NCBI GenBank assembly: GCA_036258055.1
Contig: DATAEK010000295.1
Coordinates: 1-41,015, forward strand
Reading direction: 5' to 3'
Source: DATAEK01 sp036258055
GTDB taxonomy: Bacteria; Acidobacteriota; Vicinamibacteria; Vicinamibacterales; 2-12-FULL-66-21
Length of the DNA: 41,015 nucleotides
The notes under the pieces are model-generated. The model saw only the letters and a program-made list of their open reading frames with translations. It made no database searches and was not told the origin of the DNA. Of the stretch, positions 34,401 through 41,015 are shown piece by piece (positions within the stretch are counted from its first letter, which is position 1; each line of letters begins with the position of its first letter). Both the position numbers and the translations under genes were made by a program.

Positions 34401-35903
34401 CACATCGCTCCGTCGGCCGGCGACGAGGTCGATCTGATCGTGCGGACGACTGCGATCAACCTCGGCTTCGTCCAGGGGTTCACGAAGGCGATCACGAACG
34501 TCACCGGCACGCTGCAGGCCAACGTGCACGTCACAGGATCGGGAGAGGATCCGCACTTCCAGGGCTTCGTCGATATCAAGGGGGGCGGCTTCGGCGTACC
34601 GGCGAGCGGCGTGTCGTACACGGGCCTCGACACCCGCGTCGAGCTGAGGTCAGAGCTCGTTCGCATCCCACAGCTCTACGTCGTCGACGAAGAAGGCCAC
34701 AAGATGACAGTCGCCGGGGAGCTCTCGGTCCACTCAGGGCAGGTCGGTGCGGTCAACATCAACATCGATTCGACCAACTTCGAAGTCATCGACAACGAGC
34801 TCGGCGACATCGGCGTGGATTCGCGCCTGAAGGTCACCGGCGAGTTGCGGCGACCGAAGGTCGAAGGCGACATCCGGTTCGAAGCCGCCCGCCTCGAGGT
34901 GGACAAGATCCTCGCGCTGTTCTATGACCCCTATTCGGTCGAGGCCTTGCCCGACGTGACGGTGTCAGAGCGCGCAGCCGAGGCGGCGGGCAGCGCGCAG
35001 GAAGCTGCGCGCAGCGCGCTCGCCGAGAGCAAGGTCCGACCGACGGAACCGTCGGCGCAGGAGGAGGCACCGCAACCAACCAGCGGATTCGTTCCCGTCG
35101 AGCTCGACATCAAACTGAGGATTCCCGACAACATGGTGATCCGCGGCAAATCACTGAGGCCTGGCGGACGAAGCGCGACCGCGATCGGCGATGTGAACGT
35201 CACGGTCGGCGGCGACCTGGAGATCCGCAAGGCGCCGAACGGTCCGGTCACGCTCTTCGGCGCTATTCAACCGGTTCGCGGTACCTACAGCTTCCAGGGA
35301 CGGCGATTCGATCTGGTGCGCGACGGCTCGATCAGATTCACGGGTGAGCCAACCATCAATCCGATCCTCGATGTCTCGGCCACGCGCGACATCCCGAACA
35401 CGGGCATCCAGGCGCGCGTGCACATTACCGGCACCGTGCGAGCGCCGCAGCTCGAGCTGTCGAGTACGCCACCCCTCGATGAATCCGACATTCTGTCGCT
35501 CATCGTTTTCAACCGGCCCGTCAATGAGCTGGGGACTGGCGAGCGTACATCACTCGCCACGACCGCAGGGGGTATCGCGGGCGGCTTCCTCGCCGCGCCG
35601 CTCGGGGAGTCGATCGGTCGCGCGCTCGACCTCGATCTCTTCGAGATCACCACCACCACCGAGGCAGGTGAGCTCGGCGCCGGTGTCACTGTCGGTCAGC
35701 AGATTGGCGATCGCACCTTCTTCAAGCTGCGCCAGGAGTTCGGCGATCGCAGCGTCACTGAATTCCAGCTCGAGTATCAACTCTCGAGGTTCCTGCGATT
35801 CCAAGGCTCCGCCGCTCCCGAAACGAGCGGATCCGCAAACCGCATCGGTCAGCGCCGCATCGAGAAGTACGGGATCGATTTGATCTTCTTTTTCAGCTAC
35901 TGA
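31428..35903 (+). CDS. tamB: TamB-like AsmA-family translocation/assembly protein
   Basis: A 1491-residue protein anchored in the inner membrane by one helix (about 11-30) and otherwise made of a long beta-groove of repeated strands that spans the periplasm. The C-terminal TamB domain (about 1150-1491) has the typical IRFTGEPTINPILDVSATR and LDESDILSLIVF motifs, and the protein ends with an aromatic-rich strand (FFFSY). TamB family members carry phospholipids to the outer membrane. It is coupled to the Omp85 gene: TGA, one base, then ATG. Its length is close to that of other large family members. A heptamer repeat array follows 65 bases downstream. Confidence 0.92.
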   Translation: MMRAIRRSLQVVALVGTLMVGIIAVTLIVSQTPWFRDWLRRFVVRESKQYLNGELSIGRLSGNLFFGIGLDDVSLDVSGQHVVAIKSVKVDYDIRNFFSSGIVLDDLTLVGPQVHLERTVEGWNVGKLVKAQKREADRKGPARPISLPLIDLQGGTMTIDDRQGSTSYRLPQRIDDLNAKLSFEYAPVHYTVGLDRVSFRASSPQLTMQSLTGVVSVRDDNLYLEKIAVRTGQSSVDARGVVQQYLQTPNVQITGAGTVSLPEIAGVLPAVSGYAVTPTFDVKTAGPFNQMGLDLDVRSEVGHVRGKMTADFQSPDIGARGEADLERFNLAPIVRDPKQPTDVTGHAIFDVTLASQPSRLPAADRVHATYTFRGPRAVAFGYQAAAVKVKGKVEGRRISFDGRADAYRASATARGSITLPAERRPLTFDIQGSANHVDLRALPPSARAPKLESNLDVAEYHVQSDGRTISGSATLHESQIEGATLADGTAGTFSTDPHVTSYSARGSATNLDLQRVGRVFQIDALTRPEFEGRINTSFDVTGSGTTAAALQLDAKGTMTESTGLGTRFPLMDYEAHLDRGALRTHAEGSFEGLDPSRLTGRPQLEGIVNGTINANVQFADVNAPMTTDSVSGGGTIHITKSSVGGLDMERADLQANYASQIADVASLSIEGPDLKATAAGKLALDRTSASNLKYHIDATNLTNLAQLADVPDVAGSAVLDGTVTGNMAALQTEGTLKGSDLAYQQNNALTVDSRYAVTVPDLDFVKAKVQATTGATFVKAFGLEINELSATTTYAGQQLAFKTNIKEKTRELDATGDVIFHPDHQEIHLPDLALRTQGIEWRTPPGSSAAIQYGGDELTLQGVQLVSGDQTLEASGSLALKGEGKPGALEIRARNVDVAQLERLSLQNRGFSGRLGADVIVSGSIAQPVGRARAQVTGGGFQGYRYDWLKADLGYQGTRIFLDTTLQQTATESVTVNGSVPTSLFKRSEGGHIAPSAGDEVDLIVRTTAINLGFVQGFTKAITNVTGTLQANVHVTGSGEDPHFQGFVDIKGGGFGVPASGVSYTGLDTRVELRSELVRIPQLYVVDEEGHKMTVAGELSVHSGQVGAVNINIDSTNFEVIDNELGDIGVDSRLKVTGELRRPKVEGDIRFEAARLEVDKILALFYDPYSVEALPDVTVSERAAEAAGSAQEAARSALAESKVRPTEPSAQEEAPQPTSGFVPVELDIKLRIPDNMVIRGKSLRPGGRSATAIGDVNVTVGGDLEIRKAPNGPVTLFGAIQPVRGTYSFQGRRFDLVRDGSIRFTGEPTINPILDVSATRDIPNTGIQARVHITGTVRAPQLELSSTPPLDESDILSLIVFNRPVNELGTGERTSLATTAGGIAGGFLAAPLGESIGRALDLDLFEITTTTEAGELGAGVTVGQQIGDRTFFKLRQEFGDRSVTEFQLEYQLSRFLRFQGSAAPETSGSANRIGQRRIEKYGIDLIFFFSY

Positions 35904-35967
35904 GCGGCTGCTGCGAGGAATGGGACCGCGCAACCACTAGGAAAGCTGCGGCGGTGTGAGCGTCAAT

Positions 35968-36009
35968 CGCCCATTTCCCATGGCCCATGGCCCATGGCCC
36001 ATTTCCCAT
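35968..36009. repeat. Heptamer repeat array, unit GGCCCAT
   Basis: Six perfectly phased 7-base units: CGCCCAT, TTCCCAT, three copies of GGCCCAT, then TTCCCAT. The last base is the first base of the TCA (stop TGA on the minus strand, 36009-36011) of the molybdopterin oxidoreductase gene. It fills most of the 105-base gap between that gene and tamB, which are convergent. Confidence 0.85.
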
Positions 36010-38030
36010 CAGTGGCGTCCCAGCAACGTCACCTGCACGCGCGCGTCGTTGAAGCAGGCCCCTTCGCCGAGATCGCTGAAGGTGTCTGGTACGAGCGCGT
36101 TGGTCGTCGCGCCGTTGTAGGTGCTTCTGCGCCACAAGCCCTTTGGGAGGGAGATGGTGCCGGGACGGACGTCCGGGTTCAACGCGACGGGACACTGCAC
36201 TTCGCCGAGGTGGTTGAAGATGCGAACAGGATCGTCCTGCGTGAGGCCGCGATCCGCTGCGTCCGATGGATGCATCTGCAGGACGGCCGCGCGCGTGCGC
36301 AACTCGCCGAGCGTGGAAGAGATTGTTTTCTCTGACGCGGGCGAGATGAGCGCCAGCGGATAGTCCGCCGTGCCCGGATCCGGTTTGAAGACGTAGAGTC
36401 CGCCGATGGCGCCGTCGGCTGGGAACAGATTGACGCGGCGATCCGGTGTCAGCGGAAACACATCGACGAACTGAATCGGTTTGCCGTCGAACGGCGGTGT
36501 CGCCGCGCCGCGCTCCATCAACTCCCCGCCAATGCCGGACGGAATCCGTCCGGCAATCCGGAGGAGGGTATCCGTCTCTTCCTCGGCATCGCCGATGTCC
36601 AACCGAGACGCCAGCTCCGAGAACACTTCCGCGTTCGGCTTTGCTTCACCCACCGGCTCAATCACCGGGCGAACGAGCTGCAGGCTGATGGGGCCGTAAC
36701 CCTTCGCGACGTCGTAGTGCTCGAGGAACGTCGTCGCAGGCAGCAGCACGTCGGCGTAACGTGCCGTGTCGGTGAAGACCTGCTCGTAGACGACCGTGAA
36801 GAGGTCCTCCCGCTGCAGCCCCTTCAACACTCGATTCTGATCGGGCATCGTCGCCAGCGGGTTGCAGTTGTAGACGAAGAGCATCTGAACGGGCGGATCG
36901 GTGTAATCGAGTAGGGCACGCCCGAGGTGATTCATGTTGACGAGCCGTGTGGACGGCTCGGGCGTGTCGTTCATCCACTCGGCAGCCTTGAAGCCCCACG
37001 CCGTGGAGTTGCTCATTGTGAAACCGCCGCCCCGAACCCTGAACTTGCCGCCGACGGCCGGCAACGCCATGATCGCCGCGGCCGCGCTCCCGCCGTTGCG
37101 GTTGCGTTCGAGCCCCCACCCGCAGCGCAGGAGCGCCGGACTTGACTCCGCGTAGATGTTCGCGAGGCGCTCGAGATCGGCCGCGGGTACGCCGGCGGCC
37201 TGTGCGGCGCGATCGAAGGTCCACTCCTTCGCGCGTGCACGCAGCTCATCGGCGCCGCGGGTGTGCTCGTCGAGAAAGGCCGTAGCCGCGAGCCCGCTTT
37301 CGAAGAGGTGCCGGTGGATCGCCAGCGCGACCGGAAGATCGGTGCCCGGGTGCGGCGCGAGATGCAGGTCGGCCTGGCGCGCCAGTGACGTGGCCCGCGG
37401 ATCGATGACGACCAGCGTTGCGCCGCGCTTGCGCGCTTCCTTCAAGTACGGCACCAGGTGAATGCCCGATGCCGACGGGTTCACACCCCACAGGATGATG
37501 AGCCGGGCGTGGACGTAGTCCTCATACGTGACGCCGGGCATCTTTCCGTACATCGCCAGGTTCGCGGCGCCGGTGGGCGCGGCACAGACTGTGCGCGCAA
37601 GGCGCGACGTCCCGAAGCCGCGGAAGAGGCGGGTGTCGTTCGTGTCCTGCGTCAGCAAGCCGTTGGACCCGCCGTAACAGAACGGCAGGATCGCTTCGCC
37701 ACCAAACTGCTGCTTGATCTTCAGCATCCGCCCGGCGATATGGTCCAGCGCTTCGTTCCAGCTCACCCGCGTAAACGTGCCGTGACCCTTGGTGCCCTTG
37801 CGGATCGCCGGGAAAAGCAGACGATCCTCGCCGTACACACGTTCGCCAAAGCGACGGACCTTCGCGCAGATGAAATTCCGCGTCGTCGGGTTCGTGTCGC
37901 CGCCGTCGATCTCGACAACGCGTCCCTTTTCAACAGTGACGTCGAGGGTGCAGGAGTCCGGGCAATCGAGCGGACACGCTGTCCGCACCGTCGAGTGGCC
38001 CCAGGTCTCAGCCGGAGTCGTGCTGGTCAT
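36009..38030 (-). CDS. Molybdopterin-dependent oxidoreductase (DMSO reductase superfamily)
   Basis: A 673-residue soluble enzyme of the DMSO reductase superfamily. The N-terminal [4Fe-4S] motif is CPLDCPDSC (Cys19, Cys23, Cys27) with Cys55 in NFICAKVRR. Cys149 in RTVCAAPTGAA lies where the metal ligand of many relatives sits, so cysteine ligation of Mo or W is possible but inferred. The C-terminal molydopterin-dinucleotide-binding domain (about 555-673) has LISPASEKTISSTLG. No Tat signal is seen, suggesting a cytoplasmic location. No electron-transfer partner is next to it. It is preceded 13 bases upstream by the diaminopropionate ammonia-lyase gene on the same strand. Substrate is unknown. 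Confidence 0.88.
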   Translation of the reverse strand: MTSTTPAETWGHSTVRTACPLDCPDSCTLDVTVEKGRVVEIDGGDTNPTTRNFICAKVRRFGERVYGEDRLLFPAIRKGTKGHGTFTRVSWNEALDHIAGRMLKIKQQFGGEAILPFCYGGSNGLLTQDTNDTRLFRGFGTSRLARTVCAAPTGAANLAMYGKMPGVTYEDYVHARLIILWGVNPSASGIHLVPYLKEARKRGATLVVIDPRATSLARQADLHLAPHPGTDLPVALAIHRHLFESGLAATAFLDEHTRGADELRARAKEWTFDRAAQAAGVPAADLERLANIYAESSPALLRCGWGLERNRNGGSAAAAIMALPAVGGKFRVRGGGFTMSNSTAWGFKAAEWMNDTPEPSTRLVNMNHLGRALLDYTDPPVQMLFVYNCNPLATMPDQNRVLKGLQREDLFTVVYEQVFTDTARYADVLLPATTFLEHYDVAKGYGPISLQLVRPVIEPVGEAKPNAEVFSELASRLDIGDAEEETDTLLRIAGRIPSGIGGELMERGAATPPFDGKPIQFVDVFPLTPDRRVNLFPADGAIGGLYVFKPDPGTADYPLALISPASEKTISSTLGELRTRAAVLQMHPSDAADRGLTQDDPVRIFNHLGEVQCPVALNPDVRPGTISLPKGLWRRSTYNGATTNALVPDTFSDLGEGACFNDARVQVTLLGRH

Positions 38031-38043
38031 ATCCCAAATTATC

Positions 38044-39222
38044 TCACGCGCCCTCGGTCACGATGGCCATAACGGAAGTGGATCGGTCCAGCCGGCCGAG
38101 CGCTCCGAGTCCGGAGGACTCTGGATGTCGTGGCAGCGTGAGGAGCGCGCCGACGCCACACGCGCCGGATGGTCCGGCCACGATTACGGGATCCCCTGCG
38201 ACCGGACGAGCGAGACGAGCGATCGCGTCGAAGGCGGCGGAATCCGGGATCGAGAGGAAGGCATCGATGCCGTCCCGGACGGCTGGCCACGCGGCTGCGG
38301 AGGGCGTGGCGCATCGAAGACCAGCCATGATCGTCGCGAAAGAGGCACGCCCACCGTCGCTCGCATCGAGATCTGATGAGGCGCGGCGAACTGGATCCGA
38401 CAGGTCCACGGCCTCACCTGCACGGGCGGACTCCTGCAGGCAGGCAGCCGAATCAGGCTCGCAGGCGAGGAGCGCCGGCCGTTCGCTGCCGTAGTGAAAC
38501 GCAAACCAGCTTGCCGCAGCCGCGACGAGCCCGCCGACGCCTCCCTGCACGAACACGACGTGTGGCGGAGCCGGCCACGCTTTCGAGGACTCGCTGAGCA
38601 GCCGCGTGTAGCCGAGCATGATCCAGCGCGCAATCGTGTCCGTTTCGGTTGATGCCGTGTCAGAGAGCATCACGGCTCCCGTTTCCTCTGCGCGTGACGC
38701 GGCTCGCGCGACGGCGTCTTCGTAGGTGCCCTTCACGTCGATGACGTCGGCGCCGTCGATGCGCATCGCCTGCACACGCGCCGAACGGACATCGAGCTCT
38801 GTCGCCGATGCGAGAGCGCCGGGAGCCGGCACGAAGACGGTGCACGGGACGTCCGCGTCGCGCGCGGCACGAGCCACCGCGCGTCCGTGATTCCCGGCCG
38901 TCGCACAGACCACGCCGCGTGCGATGCGCTCCCGCCCCAGCCGGTGCATCGCGTACGTCACGCCGACGGTCTTGAAGGCTTCGAGGCCGAAGCGTTGAGA
39001 CTCGTCCTTGATGAGGACCGAGCTGATGCCAAGTCGTGCGGCCAGTCCCGGCAAGACGCGCAGGGGAGACGGCCGGAGAGTGGGCCGCTCGGCGTAGAAC
39101 GTGTCGACGTCGCGATAGTCGTCAGCCGTGAACAGGCCCGTGTAGGCCGAGTCGCGCCGCACCGCCGGATTCACGAACGTCCGCATCGCATTCTTTGGTT
39201 TGCCGTGACAGCTGGCGTTCAT
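38044..39222 (-). CDS. Diaminopropionate ammonia-lyase-like PLP enzyme
   Basis: A 392-residue fold-type II PLP enzyme related to E. coli diaminopropionate ammonia-lyase (YgeX), which converts 2,3-diaminopropionate (both D and L) to pyruvate and ammonia. The PLP lysine is Lys84 in KDESQRFGLEAFKTVG. The cofactor-binding AGNHGRAVA segment, the VFVQGGVGGL glycine loop and the late GPSGACGVG motif are typical. Length fits the family. The ATG at 39222 overlaps the stop of the VanX-like gene as ATGA. An upstream start at 39306 would overlap that gene further and lacks support. The exact substrate is inferred and could be another beta-substituted amino acid. Confidence 0.85.
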   Translation of the reverse strand: MNASCHGKPKNAMRTFVNPAVRRDSAYTGLFTADDYRDVDTFYAERPTLRPSPLRVLPGLAARLGISSVLIKDESQRFGLEAFKTVGVTYAMHRLGRERIARGVVCATAGNHGRAVARAARDADVPCTVFVPAPGALASATELDVRSARVQAMRIDGADVIDVKGTYEDAVARAASRAEETGAVMLSDTASTETDTIARWIMLGYTRLLSESSKAWPAPPHVVFVQGGVGGLVAAAASWFAFHYGSERPALLACEPDSAACLQESARAGEAVDLSDPVRRASSDLDASDGGRASFATIMAGLRCATPSAAAWPAVRDGIDAFLSIPDSAAFDAIARLARPVAGDPVIVAGPSGACGVGALLTLPRHPESSGLGALGRLDRSTSVMAIVTEGA

Positions 39223-39875
39223 TTCCGTGCGCCGTTCCGGATCTCGGAGAACGGGATGTCGAGGATCGGATAGGACTGCCAGTCCTTGTAGTTGAAATGC
39301 CACCACTCGTTCGGCTCGACGATGAAGCCCTCGTGTTCCATGGCGGCGCGAAGGATGTCCCGACGCTTTCGCGCGTCATCAGAGCCACCCGCGTAGTCGG
39401 GATAGGCGCGCGGCGACATCTCGTCGTAGACGCTGGGCATCTCGACTTCTCGCCCCGTTTTCAAGTCGTACATCGAGAGGTCCACTGCGCATCCGCGATT
39501 GTGCTTCGAGCCTTTCGCGGGGTCCGCGACGAACTCGTGCTTGTCAGGGGGGGTGACATCCCAGAACAGCTTGGTGACGCGCCAGGGCCGGTACCCGTCG
39601 AACACCAGCAGCCCATATCCCTGCGGTTTCAACGCCCGGTGCGCGCGGAGCAGTGCATCGGCCGCGGGCCGCTGAAGAAACGCACGTGCCTCCGAGTACA
39701 CCGGCCGTCCGGCGAGGTTATTGGGCGTGGCGTAGCGGATGTCGAGCCGGATTCCCGGGTCGAGGGTGGTCAGCTCGACGAGATCCGGCGTGCGGAAGGG
39801 CCCCGCTTCCTTGGGGGGACCTTCCTGAACGGCCTGGAACGACAGGATCAGAACCGCTGCGATCAGGTGACGCAT
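39219..39875 (-). CDS. VanX/DdpX-type D-Ala-D-Ala dipeptidase
   Basis: A 218-residue M15-family zinc dipeptidase. Zinc ligands are His125 and Asp132 in SKHNRGCAVDLSMY and His193 in PNEWWHFNY; the catalytic base is Glu190, and Arg97 in FDGYRPWR is the conserved arginine. The spacing of these residues matches VanX. An N-terminal signal sequence (about 1-16) indicates export, unlike cytoplasmic VanX, so it more likely works on peptidoglycan-derived dipeptides in the periplasm than in vancomycin resistance, and no vanHA or regulator genes are near. It heads an apparent operon: dipeptidase, diaminopropionate ammonia-lyase, Mo-oxidoreductase. Confidence 0.87.
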   Translation of the reverse strand: MRHLIAAVLILSFQAVQEGPPKEAGPFRTPDLVELTTLDPGIRLDIRYATPNNLAGRPVYSEARAFLQRPAADALLRAHRALKPQGYGLLVFDGYRPWRVTKLFWDVTPPDKHEFVADPAKGSKHNRGCAVDLSMYDLKTGREVEMPSVYDEMSPRAYPDYAGGSDDARKRRDILRAAMEHEGFIVEPNEWWHFNYKDWQSYPILDIPFSEIRNGARK

Positions 39876-39881
39876 CGGGCG

Positions 39882-39887
39882 ATTGTA
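39882..39887 (-). promoter_or_regulatory. Possible -10 box for the dipeptidase operon
   Basis: TACAAT on the minus strand ends six bases before the dipeptidase ATG and there is no Shine-Dalgarno between them. That spacing would place transcription start at or next to the ATG, giving a leaderless mRNA. No clear -35 was found. Confidence 0.3.
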
Positions 39888-40021
39888 CCGTTGCTGCCTC
39901 TTCGACCAGGCGCGGTCGTGGTCCTGACGATCGGCGAGTTCGCGTGCGTCGATAGCGCGCAGCTTTGCTACACTGTGCGCGCCGAGGCGGGCGTGCTCAG
40001 CCCGTGGGCAAGGAGAGACAC

Positions 40022-40561
40022 ATGGCGAGTTTCGGCGAACGCGTGGTCGGCGCGATGAAGGCGGATGTGAACACGTTCGAGGAGATCGAGCGCGACCAGA
40101 ACGCGATGGGTCAGGCGGTCACGGTCATTCTCCTGGCTGGCGTCGCCGCGCTGCTCGGCAACGTCTTCCGTGCCGGCCTGCGATACGGGATCATGACGCT
40201 GCTGCTCTCCGTGATCGGCTTCGCCATCTGGTCACTCATCGTCATGCTCGTCGGCACGAAGCTGATGCCGGAGCCACAAACGAAGGCGGACTTCGCGGAG
40301 ACCTTCAGGGTGCTCGGCTTCACGGCCGCGCCGGGCCTGTTCAACGTGCTCGCGATCATCCCGTTCCTCGGCGTGCTGATTTCATTTGTGATCAGTCTGT
40401 GGAGTCTCGTAGTGATGGTGATCGCCGTCCGCAGTGTGCTCGACTATTCGAATACCGGCCGCGCGATCATCGTGTGCCTGATCGGATTCGTCATCAACTG
40501 GTGCCTGACCTTGTTCCTCCTTGCACCCCTGTTCCTCGGCCGCGCGATGGCCGGTTACTGA
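40022..40561 (+). CDS. Yip1-family membrane protein
   Basis: A 179-residue integral membrane protein with about five hydrophobic segments, preceded by a short cytoplasmic N-terminus (MASFGERVVGAMKADVNTFE, a Yip1-like start). The helical stretch containing FRVLGFTAAPGLFNVLAIIP is the best match to the Yip1 domain. The ATG at 40022 has AAGGAG six bases upstream, which rules out the longer open frame beginning at 39965. Function of bacterial Yip1 proteins is unknown. It is divergent from the dipeptidase gene. Confidence 0.8.
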   Translation: MASFGERVVGAMKADVNTFEEIERDQNAMGQAVTVILLAGVAALLGNVFRAGLRYGIMTLLLSVIGFAIWSLIVMLVGTKLMPEPQTKADFAETFRVLGFTAAPGLFNVLAIIPFLGVLISFVISLWSLVVMVIAVRSVLDYSNTGRAIIVCLIGFVINWCLTLFLLAPLFLGRAMAGY

Positions 40562-40566
40562 GGAAC

Positions 40567-40582
40567 CCGGCCCGGGGGCCGG
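40567..40582 (+). terminator. GC-rich hairpin after the Yip1 gene
   Basis: CCGGCC and GGCCGG pair around a four-base loop just after the Yip1 stop codon. No T-run follows, so this is a weak or non-classical terminator candidate. Confidence 0.3.
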
Positions 40583-40651
40583 TGTCTAAAATCGGGAGAG
40601 CGGCCGCACTCACCACCTCGATCGCCGGACGCTTCGGAAGGGGGCCACCCG

Positions 40652-41015
40652 ATGCCTCAGGAACTGTTGCGTGATGTGCTCCGCACGGGCGACGCGAAAA
40701 GCCGAGTGCGCCGCCGCTTGTCGATCCTGCCAGTCTCGATCGCCGTCCATGCGACGGCGATCTCGGCAATGCTGATCATTCCGCTCGTCGCGGACGTAAC
40801 CCCGCCGAATCCCGCGGGACCCACGGTATGGTGGGTTGAGGTCCGCAGAGTCTCGCTGCCCCAGATTGCTCCACCAGGAGCGCAGCGTGCGCCGCAACCT
40901 ACGCAGGCAGCAATCCCGCTGGCTGCGCCGGATCACATCGCGCCCGAGGTGCCGCGCGGCGCGCCAATCGATGGAGCATTTGTCGGTGTCATGGCCGATG
41001 CGACGTCGGGGCTCG
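40652..41015 (+). CDS. TonB-type energy transducer, N-terminal part (runs off the window)
   Basis: An open frame of at least 121 codons runs to the window end. It has a cytoplasmic N-terminus with RRRLSILPVS, one transmembrane helix (about 24-47) and a proline/alanine-rich periplasmic stretch. Ser29 and His33 in SIAVHATAI match the S-x3-H motif in the TonB membrane helix, which couples to ExbB/ExbD. The C-terminal TonB domain is outside the window. A GGAAGGGGG sequence lies eight bases before the ATG. Confidence 0.75.
   Translation, partial: MPQELLRDVLRTGDAKSRVRRRLSILPVSIAVHATAISAMLIIPLVADVTPPNPAGPTVWWVEVRRVSLPQIAPPGAQRAPQPTQAAIPLAAPDHIAPEVPRGAPIDGAFVGVMADATSGL

Noticed and set aside
39219..39875. 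Vancomycin resistance operon
   Set aside because: The VanX-like enzyme has a signal peptide, and no vanH, vanA/B ligase or VanRS-type regulators are next to it.

Overview
This is a compact, GC-rich stretch of chromosome (roughly two thirds G+C by eye) with no rRNA, tRNA, CRISPR array, transposase or phage genes. The content points to an Acidobacteriota genome, most likely of the Vicinamibacteria type. The evidence is two orphan ABC permeases of the acidobacterial duplicated orphan permease (ADOP) kind, a giant VPS10/BNR-repeat secreted protein, a Pal-like OmpA protein with a polyproline linker, and short heptameric repeats between genes. That placement is inference from gene families, not from a marker gene.

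Layout: 70-5005 (minus) carries two ADOP permeases. 5219-9859 has a DUF72 protein, a YheT-type hydrolase, an HTH-RDD membrane protein, a polytopic membrane protein and a DinB protein. 9886-12990 (minus) is the VPS10/BNR protein. 13144-15361 (minus) is a coupled set: nucleotidyltransferase-like protein, TPM-domain protein, LemA. 15442-18870 has YvcK, a DUF4920 protein and a Uup-like ABC-F ATPase. 18908-20319 (minus) is a stand-alone LigD phosphoesterase domain coupled to a SLOG-like protein, followed by a POT-family peptide transporter. 22103-26177 (plus) is a sodium:solute symporter, a radical SAM protein and an ATP-grasp ligase. 26181-29288 holds YggX, a KGG-repeat stress protein, an OmpA/Pal-like protein and a small membrane protein ending in a clear terminator. 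29522-35903 is a TamA/TamL-like Omp85 protein directly followed by a 1491-residue TamB. 36009-39875 (minus) is an apparent operon of VanX-type D-Ala-D-Ala dipeptidase, diaminopropionate ammonia-lyase and a molybdopterin oxidoreductase. The window ends with a Yip1 protein and the first part of a TonB protein.

The most notable observation is in the radical SAM gene. Its apparent stop TGA (24871-24873) directly follows a cysteine codon and is followed in frame by GCG GAG CCC and eight further codons before a second stop. The protein therefore most likely ends with a Cys-Sec-Ala-Glu-Pro (CUAEP) tail, and a SECIS-like hairpin (24877-24901) lies just after the TGA. With readthrough, the gap to the ATP-grasp gene shrinks from 41 to 5 bases. 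This matches a radical SAM selenoprotein family I recall as CUAEP/CCAEP-tail; its chemistry is not known to me.

A second theme is repeats. At four places an array of about seven-base units (a different unit each time) begins exactly at or within two bases of the stop codon of a minus-strand gene (1-69, 2558-2585, 20359-20386, 35968-36009). There are also short GC-rich palindromic elements, present in pairs at different places, one of which seems to have become part of the ABC-F coding sequence.
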